Translations under genes and position numbers: made by a program
Shown here: positions 1 to 9,470 of the stretch, piece after piece
Numbering within the stretch: the stretch's first letter is position 1
Layout of the letters: the number at the start of each line of letters is the position of its first letter
Source of the DNA: Parapedobacter defluvii
GTDB taxonomy: Bacteria; Bacteroidota; Bacteroidia; Sphingobacteriales; Sphingobacteriaceae
Length of the DNA: 64,000 bases
Assembly: GCF_014642075.1 (NCBI RefSeq)
Contig: NZ_BMIK01000001.1
Coordinates: 248,001 to 312,000, forward strand
Reading direction: 5' to 3'
Notes under the pieces: model-generated
What the model was told of the DNA's origin: nothing
Seen by the model: only the letters and a program-made list of their open reading frames with translations
Databases searched by the model: none

Positions 1-2
1 TC

Positions 3-353
3 AAGCTGTTGACGGTTTATGCGCTGGTCGCGGCGCTGTCTATGGTGCTGGTTATGCTCAACCTTGGGTTTATATCCTTGTATGCATTGATGTTAAGTTG
101 TTTTTGTATGAGTATCATGTTCCCGACCATCTTTGCACTAGGGTTGAAAGGATTAGGTAAAGAGACGAAGAAAGCAGGATCCTATATGATTATGAGCATA
201 GTGGGTGGTGCCTTAATTCCGCCAATGATGGGGCTGCTTGCAGATGCCGTGAATACGTCATCCGCTTTCGCATTACCCTGTCTTAGTTTTGTGGTCGTTT
301 TCTGCTTTGCAAAGTGGGGGTACAAAGAACGTGTAAATGCGAGCGTGAGTTAA
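3..353 (+). CDS. FucP-type sugar MFS transporter, C-terminal part
   Basis: Only the last ~117 residues are present; the reading frame is open to the left edge, so the gene starts outside the window. The fragment holds about four hydrophobic helices and the stretch GGALIPPMMG, typical of the C-terminal half of the L-fucose:proton symporter family, which imports free sugars across the inner membrane. The next gene, a GH78 rhamnosidase, starts 31 bp downstream on the same strand with no terminator between, so the two are probably co-transcribed and the substrate may be rhamnose or another deoxysugar. Substrate assignment is inference. Confidence 0.8.
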   Translation, partial: KLLTVYALVAALSMVLVMLNLGFISLYALMLSCFCMSIMFPTIFALGLKGLGKETKKAGSYMIMSIVGGALIPPMMGLLADAVNTSSAFALPCLSFVVVFCFAKWGYKERVNASVS

Positions 354-384
354 TTGGTTGAAGGTTATAAACGAATAAAAACGA

Positions 385-3111
385 ATGAACAAGTTAGGTA
401 TTGTGGTGGGAGACTTTATAAGGCAGTTTGTGCTATTGATGATTTTATGGAGTGCTCCGGTTTCGTCCGGATGGTGCATGGCCGATTGGCGGGTAGCGGG
501 ATTGAAGGTGGAGTATGCGGAGCATCCCAAGGGCATAGCTATTGCACGGCCCCAATTCAGTTGGCAAGTTTCCGGTGAACAACGGAATATCAAGCAGCAG
601 GCTTATCAAATATGGGTAGCCGATTCGCCGGAAAAATTGGCCAGCTCCGAAGGAAATATCTGGGATAGCGGGGTTGTGCAATCGGCTCAGTCTGTGGGCG
701 TTTTGTTCAATGGTCAAGATTTGGAGAGCCGTAAGGCTTACTACTGGAAAGTGAAAGTATGGGCGGAGCAGGGTGGGGAAGCCGTGGAAAGTGAGGTTGC
801 ATCTTTTGAAACGGCATTGCTGCATGAATCGGACTGGCAGGCAGACTGGGTAGGGTTTCCTTTTGGCTGGGTAGGCAAGGTGCTTTATTTCCGTCATGTC
901 TTTCAGTGCCCTGCTGATGTTGTGTCCGGTAAAGTATACCTGGCGGGAATTGGATACCACGAGTTGTCGATCAATGGGCAAAAAATAGGAAAAAATGTCC
1001 TTGATCCTGCAACAAGCGACTATTCCAAGCGGATTTACTATACCACGCTTGACGTAACGGACCACCTCAAAAAGGAGAATGTAATGCTCATTGCAGTCGC
1101 TCCGGGTTGGTACGGTGTACCTAAGCTCCGGTTGCAGATGGAATTGGCATTTGCCGATGGAACAACCAAGCGAATCACCTCCAACGATATCCGGAATGTA
1201 ACCTTGGGCCCAACCGTTCGCTCGGGCATCCTCGACGGCGAATATTACGATGCCCGGAAGGAACAGGAAAATTGGCTGCTTCCTACCGATACCATCATCA
1301 AGGGACTTCCGAATAAAACCTGGGGAGTCGCTCCCATTGTGGAGCCTCCTGGAGGCAAAATGGTATCGCAGCACATTGAACCCATTCAGGTTGTGGAAGA
1401 ATTTCACCCGGTTGACATGAAGGAAGTGTCCCAGGGGGTCTATGTACTGGATGCCGGCCAGAATCTTGCCGGGTGGGTGAAGCTGCATGCAAAAGGAGAA
1501 CGGGGAGATGTAGTGACCCTGAAATTTGCAGAAACAGTTTATCCGGATGGAACCGTAAACCAGGAGAATCTGCGGACGGCAGAAGCGACCGATACCTATG
1601 TGCTGAAGGGTGACCCAAAAGGAGAATCCTGGGAGCCAGCCTTCACCTATCACGGCTTCCGCTATGTGCAGGTGGAAGGGTATCGATCGCCGCCTGCGGT
1701 AACGGACTTTACCGTCAAACGGGTACGGTCTGCCGTGGCCGATGCGGGCCAATTTGCCAGCAGCAACGACCTGCTGAATGCCATCTGGCTTATGGTCAAA
1801 CGTACGGAAGCGAGCAACCTCCATAGCATTCCAACGGATTGCCCGCAGCGCGATGAACGCATGGGCTGGATGAACGACATGACTGTGCGGATTGAGCAGG
1901 CGATCTATAATTTTGATATGTCCAGGTTCTATCCGAAATACTTGGACGACGTTGCAGATACCCAGGACGAATTGGGTAGAATTACCGATACCGCTCCGTT
2001 TCGATACGGCGGCAGGCCGGCGGATCCGGTTTCCGCGAGTTACCTGCTATTGGCATTGAAAACCTACGAATATTACGGGAATCGGGAGATCCTCCGCCAG
2101 CATTACCCGGGACTCAAAGCATGGGTGGATTATTTGACCACCCGTACCAAAGACGGGATTGTAGATTATAGCTATTACGGCGACTGGGCGCCCCCGGCGG
2201 AGTTCGGTGTGTCGGGAGCCGGTTACGGGGCGATTTCCAAAAACACACCCGGAGACCTGATGTCTACAGGCTTCCTGTATTATTGTGCGGATATCATTTC
2301 CCAGATGGCCACTGTGCTCGGGAATCAATCCGATGCAGAAACCTATAAGCGTTTGGCCACCGAAACCGGGGAGGCATTCAATCGCCAATTTTGGGATGAA
2401 AACGCCGGAGGATATGGTTCTAACAATCAATCCTGCAATTCCTTCGCCCTCTTCCTGGGCCTGGCAGATGGTGACCGCAAGACCCGGACATTGGAGAACC
2501 TGGTGAATGACGTAATTGAAAAAGAATACCACCTGACAACCGGCAATATCTGCACGAAATACGTATTAGAAGTGCTCACCGAAAATGGGCGTATCGATGT
2601 GGCTTATAAAATCGCTACCCAAACCACGTATCCCAGTTGGGGGTATATGTTGGCGAACGGAGCTACCACGCTATGGGAGCGGTGGGAATACGCTACCGGT
2701 GGATCCATGAATTCACACAATCACCCCATGATGGGTTCTGTCGGTTCGTGGCTGTATAAATACCTGCTGGGTATTGTGCCGTCGATCGATAAGCCGGGTT
2801 TCGAAGAATTTGTGATCAAGCCCTACATCCCGGCAGGATTGGATTCCTGCAAAGGGACGTACCAATCGGTACGGGGTGAGGTGGGAAGTGCCTGGCAAAA
2901 AAACCGTGGCAAACTGGCACTGGCGGTCAGCATTCCGGGAAACAGTACGGCAACCGTTTATGTGCCAGCCACGAGTGCAGGTAAATTGACCGTGGATGGT
3001 AAGCCTTACAGCAGGCATGACCAAGTGGTATACCGGGGCCAAGAAGGTACGTATGCGGTATTTACCGTACCTTCGGGTAACTATCGTTTTGAATCCGTTT
3101 GGAAAGATTGA
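385..3111 (+). CDS. GH78 alpha-L-rhamnosidase (copy A)
   Basis: A 908-residue glycoside hydrolase that removes terminal alpha-L-rhamnose from glycans, probably in the periplasm. An N-terminal hydrophobic segment (about residues 10-32) acts as signal peptide. The layout is that of GH78: an FN3-like domain (~35-140), the rhamnosidase N domain (~150-320), a concanavalin-like domain containing LDAGQNLAGW (~330-440), the alpha/alpha barrel, and a C-terminal beta domain. The family's acidic signature DCPQRDER is near residue 485 and GATTLWERWE near 760; these carry the catalytic acids in GH78. It is first in the operon after the sugar transporter and is followed 5 bp later by a GH99-like gene. A second GH78 of similar length begins at 4919. 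Confidence 0.93.
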   Translation: MNKLGIVVGDFIRQFVLLMILWSAPVSSGWCMADWRVAGLKVEYAEHPKGIAIARPQFSWQVSGEQRNIKQQAYQIWVADSPEKLASSEGNIWDSGVVQSAQSVGVLFNGQDLESRKAYYWKVKVWAEQGGEAVESEVASFETALLHESDWQADWVGFPFGWVGKVLYFRHVFQCPADVVSGKVYLAGIGYHELSINGQKIGKNVLDPATSDYSKRIYYTTLDVTDHLKKENVMLIAVAPGWYGVPKLRLQMELAFADGTTKRITSNDIRNVTLGPTVRSGILDGEYYDARKEQENWLLPTDTIIKGLPNKTWGVAPIVEPPGGKMVSQHIEPIQVVEEFHPVDMKEVSQGVYVLDAGQNLAGWVKLHAKGERGDVVTLKFAETVYPDGTVNQENLRTAEATDTYVLKGDPKGESWEPAFTYHGFRYVQVEGYRSPPAVTDFTVKRVRSAVADAGQFASSNDLLNAIWLMVKRTEASNLHSIPTDCPQRDERMGWMNDMTVRIEQAIYNFDMSRFYPKYLDDVADTQDELGRITDTAPFRYGGRPADPVSASYLLLALKTYEYYGNREILRQHYPGLKAWVDYLTTRTKDGIVDYSYYGDWAPPAEFGVSGAGYGAISKNTPGDLMSTGFLYYCADIISQMATVLGNQSDAETYKRLATETGEAFNRQFWDENAGGYGSNNQSCNSFALFLGLADGDRKTRTLENLVNDVIEKEYHLTTGNICTKYVLEVLTENGRIDVAYKIATQTTYPSWGYMLANGATTLWERWEYATGGSMNSHNHPMMGSVGSWLYKYLLGIVPSIDKPGFEEFVIKPYIPAGLDSCKGTYQSVRGEVGSAWQKNRGKLALAVSIPGNSTATVYVPATSAGKLTVDGKPYSRHDQVVYRGQEGTYAVFTVPSGNYRFESVWKD

Positions 3112-3116
3112 CAGCC

Positions 3117-4922
3117 ATGAAAGTCTGGTTACTGCTTCTTCTTTTGTTGTCGGGATGGTTGCCTCCGGTATCGCGGGCACAGGAGCCCGGTACCTTCTAT
3201 ACGTTGAAAAATACCGTAGGCATCGACCAATTTGGCCGGTCTTTCAAACCTTATGGCGAAGAACGGCCCAATAAGCAAGTAGGTATGTTTTTCTGGTTAT
3301 GGATCGGGCAGCCCTATGCCAGCGGGGCCTACGATGCAACGGAAATCCTGAAGCTGCCCGATGGAAAGCGCCTGCTCTTTGATTTCGATCACCAGAATGA
3401 TCGCATCAGCCCGAATGGCCAGGCCCATTTCTGGGGGAAGCCACTTTGGGGATATTATAACTCGGAAGACGAATGGGTGATGCGCAGGCAAATACAGCTC
3501 CTCATACAGGCAGGGGTCGATTACATCGTGTTCGATGCGACCAATGCAGTCACCTATAAACCGGTTTACCTCAAACTGATGTCGGTGATCAGCGAATACC
3601 TGGCGGCAGGATGGCCTGCACCTAAAACGGTGTTCTACACGCATTCCCGGTCGATGCAGACAACCACGCAGCTTTACGAAGAGCTGTACAGCCAGCAACT
3701 GTATCCGGAAACCTGGTATCGGGTCAATGGCAAACCGCTGATTATTGCCTATGAACAGGTGGAAGACGATCATGCCGAAGCCCTGAGCCGGGGAGACACT
3801 GCCTATGTAGCTCCTCCATACCGTGAAGATATACAGGATTTCTTCTCTTTCAAGCGGCCGCAATGGCCTTTTGACCCCTTTCATGCAGACGGCTTTCCGT
3901 GGATTGAATGGTCTTTCCCACAGCCGCTGCATACCGATGTGATGAATGTAACCGTTGCCAGCCATCCCAGTGTACCCATGTCTTATTCGCTTACCCGAGA
4001 CTCCGTCAACTGGGGAAGGGGATGGGATCCGTTTTTGAAAAAGAACGTGGCCGAAAACGTCGATCAAGGTACTTTTTTCCAACACCAATGGAACCACGCA
4101 TTGAATGTGGACCCACCGCATGTCTTTGTGGGCGGCTGGAATGAGTGGATTGCTTATAAGCAACCCTGGGGAGGAGAGTATATGCTGTGCGATGCAACGG
4201 ATAGGGAGTATTCGCGGGATATTGAACCGATGTCCGGTGGCTACGGGGATGCCTTTTATATCCAGCTGATTAAAAATATCAGGCAATATAAAACAACAGC
4301 CTGTGCAGCGGAACGTGTTAGAAATCGGAAGAAAGAGATCGATATTCACGCAGGTGTTGAACAATGGGATGATGCCAAGGCAGCATACCGCATGATCGGT
4401 GAAAAGCAACCGCCGCGGGACGCATATGGTGCGTCACAGACCCTGCGGTATACGCAGCCGGCTCCCCGGAACAATCTACAGCGGATTCAGGTATGTCACG
4501 ACGATCAACATATTTATCTGTTGATCCGCGCGGCAGACGCTATCAAACCCTATAACGGTGACGGTAATTGGATGAACCTGTTTGTGGGCATCGGTCAGCC
4601 ATCGCTCAAGGGATGGGAAGGCTATGAGTTCCTGATTAGCCGGGATTCCGCGGGAAATGACTTACGTATTGCCCGGTTGGCGGCGGATTTCGGCCAAATA
4701 CCGGTGGGCACGGCAAGATTTACCGTTGAGGGGAATACCCTGCAAATGGAAATCCCCAGGGCAGCTTTGGGGATCGACGAGAAAACGGCTTCGCTTTACT
4801 TTAAGGTGGCAGACGGGGTCGATCATCCCGCGGATATCATGGATTATTACGTATCAGGTAGCGTGATGCCTATGGGACGGCTTAGCTACCAGTATGATTT
4901 AGAAGAACACACAACAAGATGA
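3117..4922 (+). CDS. GH99/GH71-like protein with CBM9-like C-terminus (copy A)
   Basis: Secreted protein of 601 residues. I chose the ATG at 3117 because it opens a classic signal peptide (a run of leucines, then SRAQ) and avoids overlap with the previous gene; an in-frame start at 3099 is less likely. The N-terminal two thirds look like a TIM-barrel hydrolase of the GH71/GH99-like group: YIVFDATN, KTVFYTHS and a WNEW motif with Glu at about residue 343, a good catalytic candidate. The last ~170 residues resemble a CBM9/DOMON-like sugar-binding beta-sandwich. No characterised substrate is recognised; an endo-type partner of the adjacent rhamnosidases is plausible. A homologue lies at 7713. 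Confidence 0.7.
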   Translation: MKVWLLLLLLLSGWLPPVSRAQEPGTFYTLKNTVGIDQFGRSFKPYGEERPNKQVGMFFWLWIGQPYASGAYDATEILKLPDGKRLLFDFDHQNDRISPNGQAHFWGKPLWGYYNSEDEWVMRRQIQLLIQAGVDYIVFDATNAVTYKPVYLKLMSVISEYLAAGWPAPKTVFYTHSRSMQTTTQLYEELYSQQLYPETWYRVNGKPLIIAYEQVEDDHAEALSRGDTAYVAPPYREDIQDFFSFKRPQWPFDPFHADGFPWIEWSFPQPLHTDVMNVTVASHPSVPMSYSLTRDSVNWGRGWDPFLKKNVAENVDQGTFFQHQWNHALNVDPPHVFVGGWNEWIAYKQPWGGEYMLCDATDREYSRDIEPMSGGYGDAFYIQLIKNIRQYKTTACAAERVRNRKKEIDIHAGVEQWDDAKAAYRMIGEKQPPRDAYGASQTLRYTQPAPRNNLQRIQVCHDDQHIYLLIRAADAIKPYNGDGNWMNLFVGIGQPSLKGWEGYEFLISRDSAGNDLRIARLAADFGQIPVGTARFTVEGNTLQMEIPRAALGIDEKTASLYFKVADGVDHPADIMDYYVSGSVMPMGRLSYQYDLEEHTTR

Positions 4923-7705
4923 GATTGCAATTTATCGTTATCCTATTCCTATTCGTTGGTTCCTGCGGTTTGAAACAGCCTTCCTTGGAGGTGGTCTCGT
5001 TGACGGTGGAAGGGCGGGAGAATTTTCCGGGTATTGAAGAAAAACAACCACTTTTGAGCTGGGAGATCCGTTCGTCCAGCCGGGCTACGGAACAAACCGC
5101 CTACCAGGTACTGGTTTCATCATCCGGGGAAAAACTGGCGGACAACCAGGCGGATTTATGGGACAGCGGAAAAATTAATACCGATTCGAGTATTCATGTT
5201 GCTTACAAAGGTGTTGCCCTGGAGAGTTACCAGCGTTGTTATTGGAAGGTTAGGGTTTGGACCAATCACGGTGATTCTGTGTGGAGTGCGGTGCATCACT
5301 GGCAAATGGCGATGCTTCATCCGGAAGACTGGAAGGCGCAGTGGATCGGCTTGGATACGTTTAGTGCAGGCGATCGGCCCTACGATCAGGATACCCGGCT
5401 CGCTGCACGCTATTTACGCAAAGAGGCCACGATTGAAAAAGAAATCCAGGCCGCTACCGCCTATATCAGCGGACTGGGTTTGTATGAATGTTATATCAAT
5501 GGCGAGAAGGTGGGCAATGATGTCTTGACGCCTACGTTGACGGACTATGACAAAAGAGTTCCTTACAATGCGTATGACGTGACCGACCGACTGAAAAAAG
5601 GGGCCAACGCAATCGGTGTGATTCTGGGGAACGGCCGGTTTTTCGGTATGCGGGATTTTCACGGCAATCCCAATCCGATGACGGGAAGCAGGCAGGTGAC
5701 CTATGGTTTCCCCCGGCTGCTGCTGCAGATCCGCGTGGAATACCGGGATGGCAGTGTGGAGTACATTCATTCAGACGGGAGTTGGAAGGTTACGGACCAG
5801 GGGCCGATCCGTGCCAATAATGAATACGATGGAGAGGAATACGATGCAACCCTGGAATTTGCCGAATGGGATACACCCGGATTTGATGATCGGACCTGGA
5901 AGGCGGTTGATTTGATGGACGCGCCGAAGGGCGTTCTCTATTCACAGCCGAATGAGAACATAAAGATCAAGGAAACACTTGTTCCAAAAGAAGTATATGC
6001 AACCAATAGGGGAACTTATATGGTGGATATGGGGCAAAACATGGTTGGATGGCTGAAGATCAACCTGAAAGGAAACGCTGGGGATACCATAAAGCTGGTT
6101 TTCGCCGAACGGATGAAAAACCGGGACACATTATATACGGAAAACCTGCGGTATGCGCGGGCAACCGACACGTATGTCATGAAGGGAGAAGGCACGGAGC
6201 AGTGGCATCCCATCTTTACCTACCATGGATTCCGATATGTAGAAGTGTTTGGCCTGTCCACACCGCCAACAGTAGCTGATTTTGAAGGACAGGTCGTTTA
6301 TGACGACGTGCAGACCATCGGTGATTTTACCTCTTCCAATGAAACCCTGAATCAGATTTTCAAGAATGCTTACTGGACGATACGGAGCAACTACCGGGGC
6401 ATTCCGACGGATTGCCCCCAGCGGGACGAGCGGGTGGCATGGCTTGGCGACCGAATCATGAGTTCCTACGGCGAAAGCTTTATCTTCGACAATTCACGGT
6501 TATATGCCAAATGGATGGATGACATACAAGTCGCCCAAAACGAAAACGGCAGTCTTCCGGATGTTGTGCCGGCCTATTGGATCGTCCACAACGACAATGT
6601 AACGTATCCAAGTGCGTATATCATCATTCCCGAGATGCTGCGTAAGCAATTTGCAGACGAAGCTACCTATCGGAAGCACTATCCGGGGATGAAAAAATGG
6701 ATGAATTACATGTGGGATACCTACAGCACCGATGACCTGGTTCTGAAGGATGTTTACGGCGACTGGTGTGTGGCTCCGGAAGAGGGTACGGATGTGATCT
6801 GGACGAATGACCCGAAACGTACAACCGATGGAGGGCTGGTTGCCGCTTCCTACTATTACTATTGTTTGACGCTGATGAAGAATTTTGCTTCGCTGCAAGG
6901 TATGGATGAAGATGCGGCTTATTTTGACACCCGTGCCCAACGTGTAAGAAGCGCATTCAATAAGCGGTTCTTCCATTCCGATAGCCTGTATTATGGCAAC
7001 AATACCACCACGGCCAACCTGCTGCCACTGACGTTCGGTATGGTGGAAGCGGAAAACCGGGATGCGGTCTTTAACCGGATTTTGGAAAAAACAGCGGAAT
7101 ATGGCAATCACATCCATACGGGAATCATGGGGGCCATGTGGTATATGCGCGGGTTGTCCGATCATGGCAGACCGGATCTGGCGTATACCGTCGCGACCCA
7201 AAAAACCTATCCAAGCTGGGGCTATATGATCGAAAACGGAGCCACCACCATCTGGGAGCTTTGGAACGGCAATACCGGGCATCCGCTGATGAATTCCTGG
7301 AATCATCAGATGCTGTTGGGCGATCTGCTGATCTGGTATTACGAATACCTGGCGGGAATAAAGTCAGATCCGGGACAGACCGGATTTAAAGGGGTTGTCA
7401 TGCATCCGATATTCCCGGAAGGACTGGAGTACGTTAACGCATCGTACCGGTCCATTTACGGAATGATCAAAAGCCACTGGCGAAAGGAGAATCAAACGCT
7501 GCGGTGGCAGATTACCATTCCACCGAATGCAACGGCCCGTGTTTCTTTACCGGCGAATACGGAAAAGGCGATTAAGGAAGGCGGAGTTCCCCTCGGGGAA
7601 GTACCCGAAATCAGACTGCTGGATAAAGACGATCGCCAGGTGTGGGTAGAAATCGGTTCCGGAGACTACGATTTTGTTGTGGCAGACGTTAAATGGGGGG
7701 AGTAA
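4919..7705 (+). CDS. GH78 alpha-L-rhamnosidase, lipoprotein (copy B)
   Basis: Second rhamnosidase, 928 residues, overlapping the preceding stop codon by ATGA, which implies translational coupling. The N-terminus is a lipoprotein signal with lipobox VGSC, so unlike copy A the enzyme is probably membrane-anchored. The domain order matches copy A; LYECYINGEKVG marks the N domain and MVDMGQNMVGW the concanavalin-like domain. DCPQRDER (near residue 498) and GATTIWELWNG (near 774) keep the family's catalytic acids. Different anchoring of two otherwise similar enzymes suggests division of labour between surface or periplasmic membrane and soluble fractions. Confidence 0.93.
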   Translation: MRLQFIVILFLFVGSCGLKQPSLEVVSLTVEGRENFPGIEEKQPLLSWEIRSSSRATEQTAYQVLVSSSGEKLADNQADLWDSGKINTDSSIHVAYKGVALESYQRCYWKVRVWTNHGDSVWSAVHHWQMAMLHPEDWKAQWIGLDTFSAGDRPYDQDTRLAARYLRKEATIEKEIQAATAYISGLGLYECYINGEKVGNDVLTPTLTDYDKRVPYNAYDVTDRLKKGANAIGVILGNGRFFGMRDFHGNPNPMTGSRQVTYGFPRLLLQIRVEYRDGSVEYIHSDGSWKVTDQGPIRANNEYDGEEYDATLEFAEWDTPGFDDRTWKAVDLMDAPKGVLYSQPNENIKIKETLVPKEVYATNRGTYMVDMGQNMVGWLKINLKGNAGDTIKLVFAERMKNRDTLYTENLRYARATDTYVMKGEGTEQWHPIFTYHGFRYVEVFGLSTPPTVADFEGQVVYDDVQTIGDFTSSNETLNQIFKNAYWTIRSNYRGIPTDCPQRDERVAWLGDRIMSSYGESFIFDNSRLYAKWMDDIQVAQNENGSLPDVVPAYWIVHNDNVTYPSAYIIIPEMLRKQFADEATYRKHYPGMKKWMNYMWDTYSTDDLVLKDVYGDWCVAPEEGTDVIWTNDPKRTTDGGLVAASYYYYCLTLMKNFASLQGMDEDAAYFDTRAQRVRSAFNKRFFHSDSLYYGNNTTTANLLPLTFGMVEAENRDAVFNRILEKTAEYGNHIHTGIMGAMWYMRGLSDHGRPDLAYTVATQKTYPSWGYMIENGATTIWELWNGNTGHPLMNSWNHQMLLGDLLIWYYEYLAGIKSDPGQTGFKGVVMHPIFPEGLEYVNASYRSIYGMIKSHWRKENQTLRWQITIPPNATARVSLPANTEKAIKEGGVPLGEVPEIRLLDKDDRQVWVEIGSGDYDFVVADVKWGE

Positions 7706-7712
7706 ACTAATC

Positions 7713-9470
7713 ATGAAGCGTTTTCTTTATATCGTTATCGCCTGGCAATCCGTTTTTTGGGTATACGCTCAGGGTAACGTTGATTCACCACCGGAAGCCA
7801 ATCGCTTCTCTGTGATGAGCCTTTCGGGTACGGATGCCCTGGGCAGGCGTATCGAAGCCGCACGCAAAAGGCCGGAGGATGCCAAGTACGTCGGCGTATT
7901 TTATTCCGTTTGGTTGGGGCAACATCGTTCCGGACAGCAAGGGATATACGATATCCAGCAATTGCTGGACACGAATCCATCGGCCCTGAAGAATCCGGAT
8001 GGTACCCCCGAGAGCCCGCTGCATGAATTCCACTTCTGGGGTGAGCCACTGTATGGCTATTATAGTATGAGTGATCCCTGGATTGCAGCCCGTCATATTG
8101 AATTGCTCACCAACGCTGCCATTGATTACCTTTGCATCGATGCGACCAATAATGTGGTTTATGAGTCTTCTACCAAAAACGTATTGGATGCGTTGTTGAA
8201 TTTCCAGCAGCAGGGATTCAACGTTCCGAAGGTTGTATTTTACACCAATTCATATTCCGGGATTACGGTAGATAAACTATATGATCAGTTTTATAAATCG
8301 GGGATATATGAGACGCTGTGGTTTAAACCGGGCGGAAAACCGATGATTATCGGGATTACGGAAAAGAACGGAAATGCTTCCGATCAAACGAAATATGCAC
8401 AGCAGGGTAAACCGTTCACCGAATATATAAAGCCAGCCATGAAGGACTATTTTGACGTTCGGGAATCCCAATGGCCAAACGGCGATTACCATGCGCATTC
8501 CATTCCCTGGATGAGCTGGCAGTATCCACAATGGAATCACCACGGTGCAGTGGCGGTGCCCGTAGCCCAGCATAGCCACTCGGTTATCTATGCCAGCAGC
8601 ATGGATCCCGAGTGCAGTAGGGGTTACAACAACCGCACCAAGGAAGTGGAGACAGACTGGACGGCCGGGGCGAATTTTGAGACCATGTGGGACGCCGTTT
8701 TCGCCAGTAAAGAGAAGATTGATAACGTGCTGGTCACTTCTTTCAACGAATGGATGGCCATTAAGTATGCGAATGATGCACGCGATGTGTTTTTCGTAGA
8801 CGTCTACAACCCTGAATTTTCGCGTGACATCGAAATGATGAAAGGTGGCTATAACGACAATTTCTACCTGCAACTGGTTCGGAATGTACGGAAGTTCAAA
8901 TTTTCGGATGACGGGGATGGCGACGGTAATCCACGGGGAAATGTGCAGGCTACCTATGTCGATTTCAGAGGAGATGCCCGGCCCCGGAATTTTTCGAATG
9001 CAACCGGAACAGGTACCTATACCGATACGAGCAACCGAAATGATATCACGGAAATAAACGTTACCCACGATAACGAGAAGCTGTATTTCAGGATAAAAAC
9101 CGACACCGACATTACGCCATATAATGGAACCGACCTCAATTGGATGAACATTCTGATCCGGTCAACGGGCGAGAAAGATTTTGCCGGATATCATTATATT
9201 ATCAACCGGAAACCCGGATCAACCCATACCTCAATAGAACGGTCTGTAGGTGGGTACGATTGGGTAAAGAGCGGCGAAGCAACCTATGTTATCAACGGAA
9301 ATGTAATGCAGGTGGCTGTATCTTTGGAACAGTTAGGACTGACGCCAGAAAACTGTGCTATCGAATTTAAGGTAGCCGATCACGTTACCCGATACGATGA
9401 CATCATGGATTATTATGTTACCGGTGATAGCGCTCCTTTGGGTCGCCTGAGCTTTAGCTATGGACGGTAA
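7713..9470 (+). CDS. GH99/GH71-like protein with CBM9-like C-terminus (copy B)
   Basis: Homologue of the protein at 3117. The start at 7713 is chosen for its signal peptide (MKRFLYIVIAWQ to YAQG); the upstream in-frame ATG at 7674 lies inside the rhamnosidase gene. Shared landmarks are LCIDATNN, KVVFYTNS, a FNEW motif with Glu near residue 346, FSRDIEMMKGGYNDNFYLQL, and a CBM9-like C-terminal domain ending in DIMDYYVTGDSAPLGRLSF. It differs from copy A in the substrate-facing loops and carries a GDGDGN-rich linker before the C-terminal domain. Function is inferred to be carbohydrate hydrolysis; no substrate is recognised. Confidence 0.7.
   Translation: MKRFLYIVIAWQSVFWVYAQGNVDSPPEANRFSVMSLSGTDALGRRIEAARKRPEDAKYVGVFYSVWLGQHRSGQQGIYDIQQLLDTNPSALKNPDGTPESPLHEFHFWGEPLYGYYSMSDPWIAARHIELLTNAAIDYLCIDATNNVVYESSTKNVLDALLNFQQQGFNVPKVVFYTNSYSGITVDKLYDQFYKSGIYETLWFKPGGKPMIIGITEKNGNASDQTKYAQQGKPFTEYIKPAMKDYFDVRESQWPNGDYHAHSIPWMSWQYPQWNHHGAVAVPVAQHSHSVIYASSMDPECSRGYNNRTKEVETDWTAGANFETMWDAVFASKEKIDNVLVTSFNEWMAIKYANDARDVFFVDVYNPEFSRDIEMMKGGYNDNFYLQLVRNVRKFKFSDDGDGDGNPRGNVQATYVDFRGDARPRNFSNATGTGTYTDTSNRNDITEINVTHDNEKLYFRIKTDTDITPYNGTDLNWMNILIRSTGEKDFAGYHYIINRKPGSTHTSIERSVGGYDWVKSGEATYVINGNVMQVAVSLEQLGLTPENCAIEFKVADHVTRYDDIMDYYVTGDSAPLGRLSFSYGR

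Noticed and set aside
445-1824. 459-codon minus-strand reading frame inside the first GH78 gene
   Set aside because: It lies wholly opposite a gene with full GH78 motifs; its translation is Cys/His/Arg-rich without any domain, as expected of an antisense shadow.
3297-4409. 370-codon minus-strand frame opposite the GH99-like gene
   Set aside because: Antisense to a conserved gene that has a homologue at 7713; no signal, motif or ribosome site supports it.
6500-7306. 268-codon minus-strand frame opposite the second GH78
   Set aside because: Covers the catalytic domain of a clear rhamnosidase; composition is that of a shadow frame.
8277-9068. 263-codon minus-strand frame opposite the second GH99-like gene
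   Set aside because: Same reasoning: full overlap with a supported gene and no protein-like features.
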